NCBI RefSeq assembly: GCF_900114655.1
Contig: NZ_FOTT01000002.1
Coordinates: 155,384 to 219,383 of the forward strand
Source of the DNA: Candidatus Frackibacter sp. WG13
GTDB taxonomy: Bacteria > Bacillota > Halanaerobiia > Halobacteroidales > Acetohalobiaceae
Direction: 5' to 3'
Length of the DNA: 64,000 nucleotides
The notes under the pieces were generated by a model. That model had not been told where the DNA came from and did not search any database. It saw only the letters and a program-made list of their open reading frames with translations. Positions within the stretch are counted from its first letter, which is position 1, and each line of letters starts with the position of its first letter. Position numbers and translations under genes: made by a program. Shown piece after piece: positions 1 through 9,256 of this stretch.

Positions 1-1
1 T

Positions 2-1132
2 GATGATGGTTTCTATATGCAGTTTAATTATCAACATTATGTTAACTCAAAGTTAGAAGGAGATATTAGACTGAAAGCAACTTCGAAGGCTACAGATGAG
101 GTAGCTCTAGATTACAAATATGATTTGACCGATGATCTAAAGCTAAGTCCTATGCTTACGTATGATCGTGCTGAAGGGTGGGATAGCAGGTTAAAACTTA
201 ACGGTACTACAGGGTCTTTATTAGATGAAACTAAAGTTAACTGGCAGTTAGAGAGTGGCTATGGTCATAATGAAGACGGAGGTCAAGAAGCGAATCGTAG
301 TGATGTGAGATTGAGACTATGGAAGAATAATTATAGATTAACCCCAACTACTCGTTTGGGGTTAGGAACTGATATACGCAAGGCAGATTATAGTTCAGGT
401 GAAGAGTATAAGACTTATGAGTTTAATTTTGACTTAAATAAGCAATCTCCAGTGTTAGCTGATCTTAGATTCGATTTTGATTATGTTAAAGATATAGGTC
501 AACCACCGGGTCCATATGATTTTGAAGATTTAGATGAAGATAAAGATGGAGATTATGAGGGCTGGAGACATTATTATAGGTTGATTTTTAACGGCCATCC
601 ATTTAGATTGAGTGATAAACAAATCTTTGATTGGCAAGTAAGGGGACATCAATTTAATTATGAAAATGGAGATAAATACAAATATTATGACTATAATGGT
701 ATCTATAAATATTCATTGACTAATACTACTACTGCAAGGTTGGGTTATGATTATCGTGAAGTCTCCGGAGAGGCTCCTTTAAGAGATGATAGGGTAGGTA
801 CTAAAGAGAATATGGTACTTGGACTAGGTTATAGAAATCGTTTCGACCAAGGAGCACATTTAAATATAACTGGTGATCTAAAGTATGGCTTAGATGACCA
901 GCAATATGATAGTATTAGAGTAAAATTAGAGTATAGAACGCCTACAAAGAATAATGCCTATTGGCAGATAAGTAGTGATTTAGATTATGATTTAATTAAT
1001 AATGAATTAATTGATGAAAGTGGAAAAGATCAACATTTAGCAATTAAGCGAGTATACGATTGTATGGAAGTTGGAGTTAGCGTGGACTTTATAGAAGAGA
1101 CAGGGAAGCTAAACTTTAACTTAAAATATTAA
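2..1132 (+). CDS. outer-membrane beta-barrel protein, 5' partial
   Basis: The reading frame is open to the left edge of the window, so the N-terminus and signal peptide lie outside it. The visible ~377 residues alternate polar and aromatic positions in short strand-like segments rich in D, Y, N and R, with no long hydrophobic helix, as in an outer-membrane beta-barrel. The last residue is tyrosine after an alternating LNFNLKY strand, consistent with a C-terminal barrel-insertion signal. The gene ends 17 nt before the first Kdo transferase, so it may belong to the same LPS operon. The family is not recognised: LptD-like or porin-like functions are both possible. The barrel call is inference from composition and the C-terminus. 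Confidence 0.6.
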   Translation, partial: DDGFYMQFNYQHYVNSKLEGDIRLKATSKATDEVALDYKYDLTDDLKLSPMLTYDRAEGWDSRLKLNGTTGSLLDETKVNWQLESGYGHNEDGGQEANRSDVRLRLWKNNYRLTPTTRLGLGTDIRKADYSSGEEYKTYEFNFDLNKQSPVLADLRFDFDYVKDIGQPPGPYDFEDLDEDKDGDYEGWRHYYRLIFNGHPFRLSDKQIFDWQVRGHQFNYENGDKYKYYDYNGIYKYSLTNTTTARLGYDYREVSGEAPLRDDRVGTKENMVLGLGYRNRFDQGAHLNITGDLKYGLDDQQYDSIRVKLEYRTPTKNNAYWQISSDLDYDLINNELIDESGKDQHLAIKRVYDCMEVGVSVDFIEETGKLNFNLKY

Positions 1133-1149
1133 GTAAATGAGGGGTAAGG

Positions 1150-2460
1150 ATGGTTTGGTATCTATTGTATGACTTAGTATTAATAGGAGCATTTATATTA
1201 TTTCTACCAGTTTTGATCTATAAGATGATCTTTAAAGGTAAGTATAGAGTGGGGCTAAAGGAGAGGTTAGGTTATCTGCCGGAAAGTCTTCATTATTTAC
1301 GAGATGAAGACTTAATTTGGATTCATGCTGTTTCAGTAGGAGAGACAGTAGCCGCTAGTTCAGTGGTTACTGAGATTAAGGAGCACTTTCCGGAGCATAA
1401 GATTCTCTTTTCGACGGTTACGGATACCGGTCAGGAGATGGCAGATAAGATAGTTGAAGAAGCTGATGAGATTATCTACTTTCCGTTAGACTTTTCGTGG
1501 GTGATAAAGCGAGTCTTGAAACTGCTTAAACCGGAGTTAATAGTCATTACCGAGACGGAGCTATGGCCTAATCTAATTAGGTATGCTAAGGAGTTAGGCA
1601 GCAAAGTAATGCTAGTGAATGGTAGAATTAGTGATGATAGTGCGAAAAAGTATAAATATTTAGGGCCAATTATGAAGGATATGTTAGCTAATATCGACTT
1701 TTTAAGTATGCAGTCTGAACAGGATGTGAAATATATCACTGAGTTAGGAGCAGATGAAGAGAAGGTAGTTAATAATGGCAACACTAAGTTTGACCAGACC
1801 TATGCTGAGCCTGATTCGGAGGCGGAGGAAAAAATCTATGATGAATTTAAGATAGATCCTAATCAGCCTGTTTTAGTAATTGGTAGTACTCATCCTAATG
1901 AGGAGGAGCAATTAATTCCTGTTTATAAAGAGTTGAAAGCAGAGTTTGAAGATTTAGTTATGATCTTAGCACCGCGGCATATTAAGCGGGTTGATGAAAT
2001 AGAGGATCTGTATCAAAAAGCGGGGATTGATTTAGTTCGTAGGACTGAAATTGAAACGAGAAATCCTGAAGAGGAGTCGGTGATTCTGCTAAATACAATC
2101 GGCGAGTTGGCTCAAATATATGGCATAGCTGATTTGGTATTTATCGGCGGTAGCTTAATTAAAAAAGGTGGTCATAATATCTTAGAACCTGCTGCTCATG
2201 GTAAGCTGGTCTTCTTTGGATCGCATATGTTTAATTTTAAAGAGAGTACAAGCTTGGTCTTAGAGCATGAGGTAGGAATTCAGGTTAGTGATGTAGAAGA
2301 ACTAAAAGAGAAGATGCTGTATTATTTAAGTAACGAAGATGAATTAGAGGCTAAGAGTAGACAAGCTTTAGAGATGATTGAGAGTAATAAAGGAGCTTCG
2401 GCAAGAAATGCTGAATTAGTAGAACGACTAGTTGGAGAGATGCGAAGAAAAGGGGTTTAG
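1150..2460 (+). CDS. waaA: 3-deoxy-D-manno-octulosonic acid (Kdo) transferase, copy 1
   Basis: GT30 Kdo transferase of 436 residues, the usual family length. It transfers Kdo from CMP-Kdo to the lipid A precursor on the cytoplasmic face of the inner membrane. A hydrophobic anchor covers about residues 3-27. The motif HAVSVGE follows, with E65 in the place of the family's catalytic glutamate. The C-terminal nucleotide-binding half holds GGHNILEPAAHG. The start is ATG with GGGGTAAGG just upstream. A second WaaA paralogue starts 13 nt after the stop, so the two are co-transcribed. The family assignment is secure; how many Kdo residues it adds cannot be read from sequence. Confidence 0.93.
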   Translation: MVWYLLYDLVLIGAFILFLPVLIYKMIFKGKYRVGLKERLGYLPESLHYLRDEDLIWIHAVSVGETVAASSVVTEIKEHFPEHKILFSTVTDTGQEMADKIVEEADEIIYFPLDFSWVIKRVLKLLKPELIVITETELWPNLIRYAKELGSKVMLVNGRISDDSAKKYKYLGPIMKDMLANIDFLSMQSEQDVKYITELGADEEKVVNNGNTKFDQTYAEPDSEAEEKIYDEFKIDPNQPVLVIGSTHPNEEEQLIPVYKELKAEFEDLVMILAPRHIKRVDEIEDLYQKAGIDLVRRTEIETRNPEEESVILLNTIGELAQIYGIADLVFIGGSLIKKGGHNILEPAAHGKLVFFGSHMFNFKESTSLVLEHEVGIQVSDVEELKEKMLYYLSNEDELEAKSRQALEMIESNKGASARNAELVERLVGEMRRKGV

Positions 2461-2472
2461 GGGTGAAGGTTA

Positions 2473-3783
2473 TTGGTCTATTTCCTTTATAATTTAGTGA
2501 CTCACATTTTTACTTTAGTTCTTTTACCTATATATTTGTTGAAAGCTATCTTTAGAAAGAAGTATAGAAGAGCAATTAGAGATAGGTTAGGATTTTTGTC
2601 TGCTGAATTTTATGAGGCAGTAGTAGGTAAAAAGGTAGTTTGGATTCATGCTGCTTCGATTGGGGAAGTGAATATAGCAAAGAGATTAATTAACGAGTTA
2701 AGAGAAGAAAATTTAGATTTGAAGTTTGTTCTTTCAACTAGCACACATTCTGGTCGACAGATGGCCAAGAATAAGTTAGATGAAGAAGTTGAAGTTATTC
2801 TATTACCGATGGATCTCTTTTGGATTATTGGGCCGGTCTTAGCTAAAGTAAAACCGGAATTGAGTATAATAGTTGAACCGGATTTATGGCCTAACTTCGT
2901 TTATTTTGCTAAAAAATATGGAGAAAAAGTAATGATGGTTAATACTTGGATTGGTAAGAAGAGTATTGGCCAGTATTTATGGCTGCCTGGTTTATTGCCG
3001 GCTATGTTGAAGAGATTAGATAAATGTACTGTCCAAACGGAAACAGACTTAGAGAAGATAGAGAAATACTGTAGTAATGAATTTGACGAGGATAAATATA
3101 AAATAACAGGAAATATTAAGTTCGATCAGTTAGAGATAGATTTACAAGAATCAGATTACGATCAATTGTTAGAGAAATATCATCTTAAATCAGAGACACC
3201 TCTCTTTATAGCAGGGAGCACTCATCCAGGCGAGGAAGAGATAATATTAAAAAGTTATCAAGAATTAAAGGAAGAATTTGATGACTTAATCTTGTTAATA
3301 GCACCAAGGCATATTGAACGAGCCGCTGACATTGTTAATCTCTGTCAGGATTATGGGTTTGTGACCGTTAAAAAGACTGAATTAGTTAATAAGAGTAGTC
3401 GTGAAGCAGAGGTCATAATTTTAGATACGATTGGTGAATTAACTAAAGTATATGTCTTAGGAAGTATCGTCTTTATTGGTGGAACTTTGATTGATCAGGG
3501 AGGACATAATCTTTTAGAACCAGCTGCTCAGGGTAATCCAGTTCTATTTGGACCACATAATTATAATTGTCAAGAGAGTGCGGAATTACTAGAGCAAGAA
3601 GGGGTTGGTTTTAAGGTGAAGTCACAAACTGAATTAGTTGCGAAGGCTAAATCTTTGCTAGCTGATAAGGACCATTTAACAAGGGTAGGAGAGAATGCTA
3701 AAAGATTAATTATAGCTAATCAAGGAGCAATAAAGGAGAATATTAATTTGATTTCTGAGTTTTTAATTAAAGGTGGAGAGTGA
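2473..3783 (+). CDS. Kdo transferase paralogue, copy 2
   Basis: A second GT30 protein, also 436 residues. It starts at a TTG; an in-frame TGA lies only nine bases upstream, so no earlier start exists. It keeps a membrane anchor (about residues 3-27), the HAASIGE motif with E65, and GGHNLLEPAAQG near the C-terminus. It differs widely from the upstream copy, so this is an old duplication. Most genomes carry one waaA; tandem copies suggest the two enzymes add different Kdo residues or use different acceptors (inference). It is followed at 6 nt by a GT9 gene. Confidence 0.9.
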   Translation: MVYFLYNLVTHIFTLVLLPIYLLKAIFRKKYRRAIRDRLGFLSAEFYEAVVGKKVVWIHAASIGEVNIAKRLINELREENLDLKFVLSTSTHSGRQMAKNKLDEEVEVILLPMDLFWIIGPVLAKVKPELSIIVEPDLWPNFVYFAKKYGEKVMMVNTWIGKKSIGQYLWLPGLLPAMLKRLDKCTVQTETDLEKIEKYCSNEFDEDKYKITGNIKFDQLEIDLQESDYDQLLEKYHLKSETPLFIAGSTHPGEEEIILKSYQELKEEFDDLILLIAPRHIERAADIVNLCQDYGFVTVKKTELVNKSSREAEVIILDTIGELTKVYVLGSIVFIGGTLIDQGGHNLLEPAAQGNPVLFGPHNYNCQESAELLEQEGVGFKVKSQTELVAKAKSLLADKDHLTRVGENAKRLIIANQGAIKENINLISEFLIKGGE

Positions 3784-3789
3784 TTTAGG

Positions 3790-4782
3790 TTGAAAATCTT
3801 GATAGTGAGATTAAGTTCAATAGGGGATGTCTTAATGACTACTCCTGTAATAAGAATATTGAGAGAGAGATATCCTAATTCTTATTTAGCTTATTTAGTA
3901 GAGGCTAAGTCAAAAGATATGGTAACAGGAAATCCAGATTTAAATGAAGTTATCTTATTTAATAAGGATAAGTTTAAGAATCTACGCAGAGAGGAAGGAA
4001 TAGTCTCTGCTCTTAAGTCTTTATCTCCTCTTATTAGTAAGCTAAAGGGAAAAGAGTTTGATTTAGTTATAGACCTACATGGTGTCTTTCGAAGTGGAAT
4101 ATTATCGTATTTGACCAGGGCTAGGAAGAGAATTGGGATTGATAAGCAGTTGGTCTCTTTATTATATACAGATAAGATAAAGGAAAATTTAGAGTTACAT
4201 GCTGTAGATGAATACTTGAGCTTATTAGAACTGATAGAAGTAGACCCTGCTGAATACGAAAAGGAATTCATGATAGCTAGTTCTAAGAAAGATGAAGATT
4301 ATATTAAACGCTTAGTAGAAAAATATAAGATTCAGAATGATGAATTATTAATAGCATTTAATCCGGCGACAAGTAGAGAGGATAAGGAGTGGTCGGAAGA
4401 TAAGTTTGCTCAGGTTGGAGATTGGATTAATGATAATCTGCAAGCAAGGGTTTTGGTCTTAGGTGCCCCAGTAGATAAGGATAAAGTCAAAAGAATTATT
4501 AATAAAATGGAGACGAAAGCAATTAATCTAGCCGGGAAGACTACTTTAAAAGAGTTAAGTTGTTTATTAAAGAGAATAGATTTATTAGTAACTGGAGATA
4601 CCGGACCTATGCATATGGGAGTGGCTGTAGGGACTCCTTTGATTGCTTTATTTGGACCGACCAGACCTGCTCGCTATGGTCCATATCAAGGGCAGAACTT
4701 AGTGATTAAGAGTCCAAGTGATGATATTGACCAGATTAAAGTAGAAACTGTGATTGAATATATTAATAAGCTGATAAGTTAG
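3790..4782 (+). CDS. GT9 family heptosyltransferase
   Basis: 330-residue glycosyltransferase family 9 protein (ADP-heptose:LPS heptosyltransferase type) that extends the inner core in the cytoplasm. The N-terminus MKILIVRLSSIGDVLMTTPV and the C-terminal TGDTGPMHMGVAVGTP and ALFGPTRPARYGPY stretches are the family signatures. The start is TTG, with GGTGGAG ending 9 nt upstream inside the previous gene's tail. It is the first of three GT9 genes in this operon. WaaC-like and WaaF-like roles cannot be told apart from sequence alone. Confidence 0.88.
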   Translation: MKILIVRLSSIGDVLMTTPVIRILRERYPNSYLAYLVEAKSKDMVTGNPDLNEVILFNKDKFKNLRREEGIVSALKSLSPLISKLKGKEFDLVIDLHGVFRSGILSYLTRARKRIGIDKQLVSLLYTDKIKENLELHAVDEYLSLLELIEVDPAEYEKEFMIASSKKDEDYIKRLVEKYKIQNDELLIAFNPATSREDKEWSEDKFAQVGDWINDNLQARVLVLGAPVDKDKVKRIINKMETKAINLAGKTTLKELSCLLKRIDLLVTGDTGPMHMGVAVGTPLIALFGPTRPARYGPYQGQNLVIKSPSDDIDQIKVETVIEYINKLIS

Positions 4783-4808
4783 GCTAGGAAACCACAGGAG
4801 GACTGAAG

Positions 4809-6038
4809 ATGTCGGACAATATTTTATTCTTTGTGTACAATAGCCACCAAGAAGAGTATTTTAATTTTTTAGCACAGAATTTAGGTGAGAAGTATAATAC
4901 ATATTTATTGAAAGAAGCAGATCTTTTGCGACGAGGAGTTACGAAGTTTGGTGGAACTGATTATTTAAGTAAAGATAAAATTGAAGATTTGATGAATTTT
5001 ACCTATTTGCGATTTAAGGCTAAATTTAAAGGGAAGAATCTATTGCATAAGGTTTATAAGAAGTTTTTACATGTCAAAGCTAAGTTATGGGAAAGGTTTT
5101 TAACAGATTTTTATAATGAGCATGATATTGATTTAGTAATAGTTTGGAATGGTACTAATTTGGCGCCAGCTTTAGTTACTAGATTGGCTAAAGAATTTAG
5201 TATAAAGGCTCTCTATTTTGAAAGTGGTCAATTTCCTAATACATTAGAGATTGATTCACAAGGAGTTAATGCGGTTAGTTCTTTATCTAATAAAGAGAAA
5301 GAATTCTTTATGAAAGAAGAGCCTTCTCAAGAAGCTATAGCTCAAATACATGGTATAGAGATTGAAACTCGTGACCTAAGAATGGACCGTTTAACAAATG
5401 TAGTAAAGAAGAGGCAGGTTCAGAAACAAGCAGAGATTGATTTGCCAAACGACTTTCTCTTTTTACCTTTTCAAGTTTATACCGATACACAGGTTTTAAT
5501 TAATTCACCTAATATAGATAATATGTATGAATTAGTTGATATCTGCTATGGGGCATTAGAAAAATTCAACCAGCGTAATAATAAAGATTATTGGTTGGTA
5601 GTCAAAGAACATCCTTCAGATTTTGGACGGATTGATTATTCTGATTTAAAGAAGAAATATGAAGATAAGAATATTATCTTTGTTACAGATTATGATGTGG
5701 CTGATCTTATAGAAGCTAGTCAATTGGTGATTACTATAAATTCTAGTGTAGGCATTGAAGCTTTATTAAAGTATAAACCAGTAATTACTTTAGGAAAGGC
5801 TAATTATAATGTAGAAGGTGTGGTCAATCATGTTTCTAAATTAAATCAATTGCCACAACAAATTGCTGAATCAATCTTTGATGAAGTTGATTATGAGATG
5901 ATCGATAAATTTTTATACTATTTTAGATATAAGTACTTAGTTAATGGGAATAAAGAAGAGCCTAACCAAGAGAATAATCATGCTGTATTAGAGCGAATAA
6001 AAAAGGAATTAGATGGTGAGTACTATGAAGCAAAGTAG
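4809..6038 (+). CDS. capsule/LPS synthesis protein of the KpsS/KpsC-like (Capsule_synth) type
   Basis: 409-residue protein starting at ATG after GGAGGACTGAAG. The C-terminal half carries the pattern of the capsule polysaccharide synthesis family: VKEHPSDFGR, then a region ending TINSSVGIEALLKYKPVI and GKANYN. KpsC and KpsS of that family are beta-Kdo transferases, so a Kdo- or other sugar-transfer role in the core is plausible, fitting its place between Kdo- and heptosyltransferases. No signal peptide or membrane segment is seen. The family link rests on motifs remembered, not on a search. Confidence 0.65.
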   Translation: MSDNILFFVYNSHQEEYFNFLAQNLGEKYNTYLLKEADLLRRGVTKFGGTDYLSKDKIEDLMNFTYLRFKAKFKGKNLLHKVYKKFLHVKAKLWERFLTDFYNEHDIDLVIVWNGTNLAPALVTRLAKEFSIKALYFESGQFPNTLEIDSQGVNAVSSLSNKEKEFFMKEEPSQEAIAQIHGIEIETRDLRMDRLTNVVKKRQVQKQAEIDLPNDFLFLPFQVYTDTQVLINSPNIDNMYELVDICYGALEKFNQRNNKDYWLVVKEHPSDFGRIDYSDLKKKYEDKNIIFVTDYDVADLIEASQLVITINSSVGIEALLKYKPVITLGKANYNVEGVVNHVSKLNQLPQQIAESIFDEVDYEMIDKFLYYFRYKYLVNGNKEEPNQENNHAVLERIKKELDGEYYEAK

Positions 6039-7068
6039 AATAGAAAAAATCTTAATCCTTGATTTTTTGGCTATTGGAGACTTAGTATTTATTACCCCTT
6101 TACTTAAGACTTTAAGTAAGAACTATCCGGATGCAGAAATAGAGATTAGTATTCAGAAGCAGTTAGTCGATATTTTAAGGTATAATCCTCATATAGACCG
6201 AATCATTCCTTTTGATAAGAAAGGGGATCATAGTTCATTATCGGGTTATTTAAGCTATATTAAGGAGTTACGGGCTGTAAATGCTGACCTAACTATTACC
6301 CTGCAAGATAATCCTAGATTAGCCTTATTAGCGAAGTTAAGTGGAGCGCCGCGGCGGATTGGTTTTGCTCGTCATTGGAGTAGAAAGTTTTTTTATACTG
6401 ACCCTGTTTATCCAAATGACAAACAACATCGGGTAAATTATTATTTAGATATTGCTCGGGCTTTACCCGAAGTGAAAGATATATATGATGAAGGATTAGA
6501 GATGTATGTAAATGAACGAGAGAAAGAGGAAATAAAAGATTTTTTAGCTAAGTTAGGTGTTGAGTCTAACGATAGAGTGATAGGGTTAAATATTGGTGGT
6601 AATTGGCCGACAAAACGTTGGCCACGAGAAAAGTTTGCTCAGTTGGGAGACGCGTTGGTACAACAAGGATACAAGGTTATAATTTTAGGAGGTCCTGGAG
6701 ATGTAGAAGACGCAGAATTAATTAGGCAGAAGATGAAAGAAGAAGTACTAATTGCGGCAGGTAAGACTACTTTATTACAATTAGCTGCTTTAGAGGCTGA
6801 ACTGGATGTAGTAATCAGTGGTGATACAGGACCGATGCATATGGCAGTAGCTATGGGGGCTAAGGTAGTAGCTCTATTTGGTCCTACAGAAACGTGGCGT
6901 TATCGTCCGTATGGTGATGAACATCAAGTAATCACTCTGGATTTGGACTGTCAACCTTGTCATGAGAAAGAGTGTAGTGAGCGCGAATGGGAATGTATGA
7001 AAGAACTGGATGTGGGTGAAGTTTTAGAAAATGTTGAAGAGATGGTGGAGGAAATAAATGATGAATAA
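6025..7068 (+). CDS. GT9 family heptosyltransferase
   Basis: Second GT9 gene, 347 residues from the ATG at 6025; an in-frame ATG at 6013 adds four residues. Either start overlaps the previous gene's end. Signatures are ILDFLAIGDLVFITPLL at the N-terminus, GGNWPTKRWPREKFAQLG mid-protein, and SGDTGPMHMAVAMG with ALFGPTETWRYRPYG. A cysteine cluster, CQPCHEKEC with a further CMKEL, sits near the C-terminus, as in many WaaF-type enzymes of anaerobes. It overlaps the start of the next GT9 gene by 11 nt. Confidence 0.87.
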   Translation: MKQSRIEKILILDFLAIGDLVFITPLLKTLSKNYPDAEIEISIQKQLVDILRYNPHIDRIIPFDKKGDHSSLSGYLSYIKELRAVNADLTITLQDNPRLALLAKLSGAPRRIGFARHWSRKFFYTDPVYPNDKQHRVNYYLDIARALPEVKDIYDEGLEMYVNEREKEEIKDFLAKLGVESNDRVIGLNIGGNWPTKRWPREKFAQLGDALVQQGYKVIILGGPGDVEDAELIRQKMKEEVLIAAGKTTLLQLAALEAELDVVISGDTGPMHMAVAMGAKVVALFGPTETWRYRPYGDEHQVITLDLDCQPCHEKECSEREWECMKELDVGEVLENVEEMVEEINDE

Positions 7069-8108
7069 CATATATGATAAAATATTAATTATGAATTATT
7101 TAGCGATAGGTGACCTAGTTTTTTCAACTCCATTAATAAGAGTTTTAAAAGAAAGTTATCCACAGGCAGAAATTCATATGAGTATTTGGGACAAGACTGC
7201 AAATATAATTAAAAGTTCTCCTTATATTGATAAGTTTATTTACTTTAGTAAAGAGGGACCGCCTAGAAGTTTAGATAGATATAAAGGGTATTTTAAATAT
7301 ATTAAAAAAATTAGAAAAGAGAAATATGACTTAGTAATTGGATTACAAGATAATAAAAATATTGCTTTATTTAGTTGGTTAAGTGGTGCTAAGAAAAGGA
7401 TAGGGTTTGCTAGAAAAAAGAGAGGAAAATTTTATACAGATTATTTTTCGCCTAAAAGACAGATGCACAATGTAGATTATTATTTACAAGTAGCAAAAAT
7501 TTTAAATTTAAATACTAATCTACATAAAGGGTTAGAAGTTTGTATAAATGAAACTCAAAAAAGGTTTGCGAATCAATTTTTATTGAAGCATAAGGTTGGT
7601 CATGGAGATAATAAGTTGATAGGATTGAATGTTGGAGCTAGATTTGAAGTTAAGTGTTGGCCGATTCAAAAGTTCGTTGAATTAGGAAATAAATTAGTAG
7701 ATGAATTAGGAGTTAATATTATTTTTTTGGGGGGACCTAAAGAGGAAGATAGAAGCTATAAATAAATATATAAAGAATGATAAAAAGATGATAAACGCAG
7801 TAGGTAAGACTTCAATTTTAGAATTAGCTGCTTTATTGGAACGATGTGACCTGTTAATTACTAATGATACTGGACCTATGCATATTAGTGTTGGGATAGG
7901 GACTTCGGTTGTTGCTTTATTTGGACCGTCTGACCATGAAGTTTTTGGTCCTTATGGCAAAGAACATAAAGTAATTCAAAAGCAAGAATTAGATTGTGTT
8001 CCTTGTGGAAATCACACTGCTAGAAATCATGAATGTGATAGGAATCATGAGTGTATGAAAGAGATTACAGTTAAGGAAGTATTAAGAGCAATAGAAGAAA
8101 GGTTATAA
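7058..8108 (+). pseudogene. GT9 heptosyltransferase, single frameshift
   Basis: Third GT9 copy, split into two frames. The first part (7058-7765) runs from ILIMNYLAIGDLVFSTPL to LGGPKEED and stops at 7763. The second frame, readable from about 7749, gives KIEAINKYI and then AVGKTSILELAALL, TNDTGPMHISVGIG, ALFGPSDHEVFGPYG and the CVPCG...CMKEI tail. Joined, they make a full-length protein matching the upstream neighbour. The break needs a one-base correction after the conserved LGGP, around 7739-7752. It is either a recent inactivation or a sequencing error; a clean single indel with intact motifs on both sides fits both. Confidence 0.85.
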
Positions 8109-8124
8109 CTTAGGAGTTGATTTA

Positions 8125-9237
8125 GTGAAGAACAAAAGTTTAAATATACTCCAAATTAGTGCGGCGAAATTTTATGGAGGCGGAGAAGTACATCTTTATC
8201 ATTTGACAGAGAGGTTAATAGAACGTGGACATAACTTAACAGTGGTAGTTAAGGATAGGATAGTTAAGAACTTTAAAAATTTAGATACTGACTTAAGAAG
8301 TTTACCATTAAAGAATGTGTTAGACTTATTCTCTTTATATAACTTAGTGAAAATTATTAAAGAAAAGGAAATAGATATTATACACTGCCATACTGGTATT
8401 GATTATTGGTTAGGTGCTATGGCTAAAGGGATAGCTAAAAGAGGAAAAGTAATAGCTACTAGGCATAGTCTATCTTCTTTAGGAGATACTTTTGCACACA
8501 AAAGATTATATATGAATATTGATAAGTTTATTGCAGTTTCTAATAGGGTTAAAGAAAAGATTATTGATCCGGATGTCATTCTTGAGTCAAAAGTAGAAGT
8601 GGTATATAATGGTGTTGATATTAATAGGTTTAATCCGGAATTAATTGATAGTAAAAGTGTAAAAGAAGAGTTTGAGATAAAAGATGATGAATTAATTGTT
8701 GGAACAGTAGGCCGTTTAGGGGGGAATAAGAATCAAGAGTTATTGATTAAAGCAGCAGCTGAAGTTGATAATAAAAAATTAAAGGTTAAATATTTAATTG
8801 TAGGTGATGATGTAACGAATGACAAGCACTATGAGCGTAAACTTAAAGAGTTGATTACAAATTTAGATTTAAAAGATAGAGTGGTTTTAACAGGTTTTAG
8901 AAGTGATATACCCCAATTGATGAAGGCGTTTGATGTTATGGTTTTTCCAACTAAAAAAGAAGCATTTGGAATAGTTGCTATTGAAGCGATGGCAATGAGC
9001 AAACCAGTAATTGCTAGTGCAGTTGGTGGGTTAAAAGAGATTGTTACTGATGAAACTACTGGATTATTATTCTCTGTAGATGATAAAGAAGAATTAGTTA
9101 AAGCTATGGTGACTTTGCTTAGCAAGCCTGAATTAAGGGAAAGAATAGGATATAAAGGGTGCCAGCGAGTTATGAATAATTTTACATTAAGTAATATGGT
9201 TGGGGAAATAGAAAATATATATTTAAAATTGATATAG
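8125..9237 (+). CDS. GT4 family glycosyltransferase
   Basis: 370-residue GT-B fold transferase of family 4. The start is GTG with TAGGAG 8 nt upstream. The N-terminal domain begins NILQISAAKFYGGGEVHLYHL, the acceptor-binding glycine loop of the family; the C-terminal domain holds VGTVGRLGGNKNQELLI and the EX7E motif in EAFGIVAIEAMAMSKPV. It probably adds an outer-core hexose from a nucleotide sugar in the cytoplasm; the sugar is unknown. It lies between the heptosyltransferases and the O-antigen ligase. Confidence 0.87.
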   Translation: MKNKSLNILQISAAKFYGGGEVHLYHLTERLIERGHNLTVVVKDRIVKNFKNLDTDLRSLPLKNVLDLFSLYNLVKIIKEKEIDIIHCHTGIDYWLGAMAKGIAKRGKVIATRHSLSSLGDTFAHKRLYMNIDKFIAVSNRVKEKIIDPDVILESKVEVVYNGVDINRFNPELIDSKSVKEEFEIKDDELIVGTVGRLGGNKNQELLIKAAAEVDNKKLKVKYLIVGDDVTNDKHYERKLKELITNLDLKDRVVLTGFRSDIPQLMKAFDVMVFPTKKEAFGIVAIEAMAMSKPVIASAVGGLKEIVTDETTGLLFSVDDKEELVKAMVTLLSKPELRERIGYKGCQRVMNNFTLSNMVGEIENIYLKLI

Positions 9238-9256
9238 AAAGATGGTGGTGTTATTA

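Noticed and set aside
1476..1784. Antisense reading frames inside waaA and many other genes
   Set aside because: They mirror the codon pattern of the strong sense genes and lack ribosome sites, domains or their own spacing.
7723..7734. T7G6 homopolymer as a phase-variation switch of the heptosyltransferase
   Set aside because: The conserved LGGP motif is in the original frame after the run, so the frame break lies further on. Correcting the run itself would destroy the motif.
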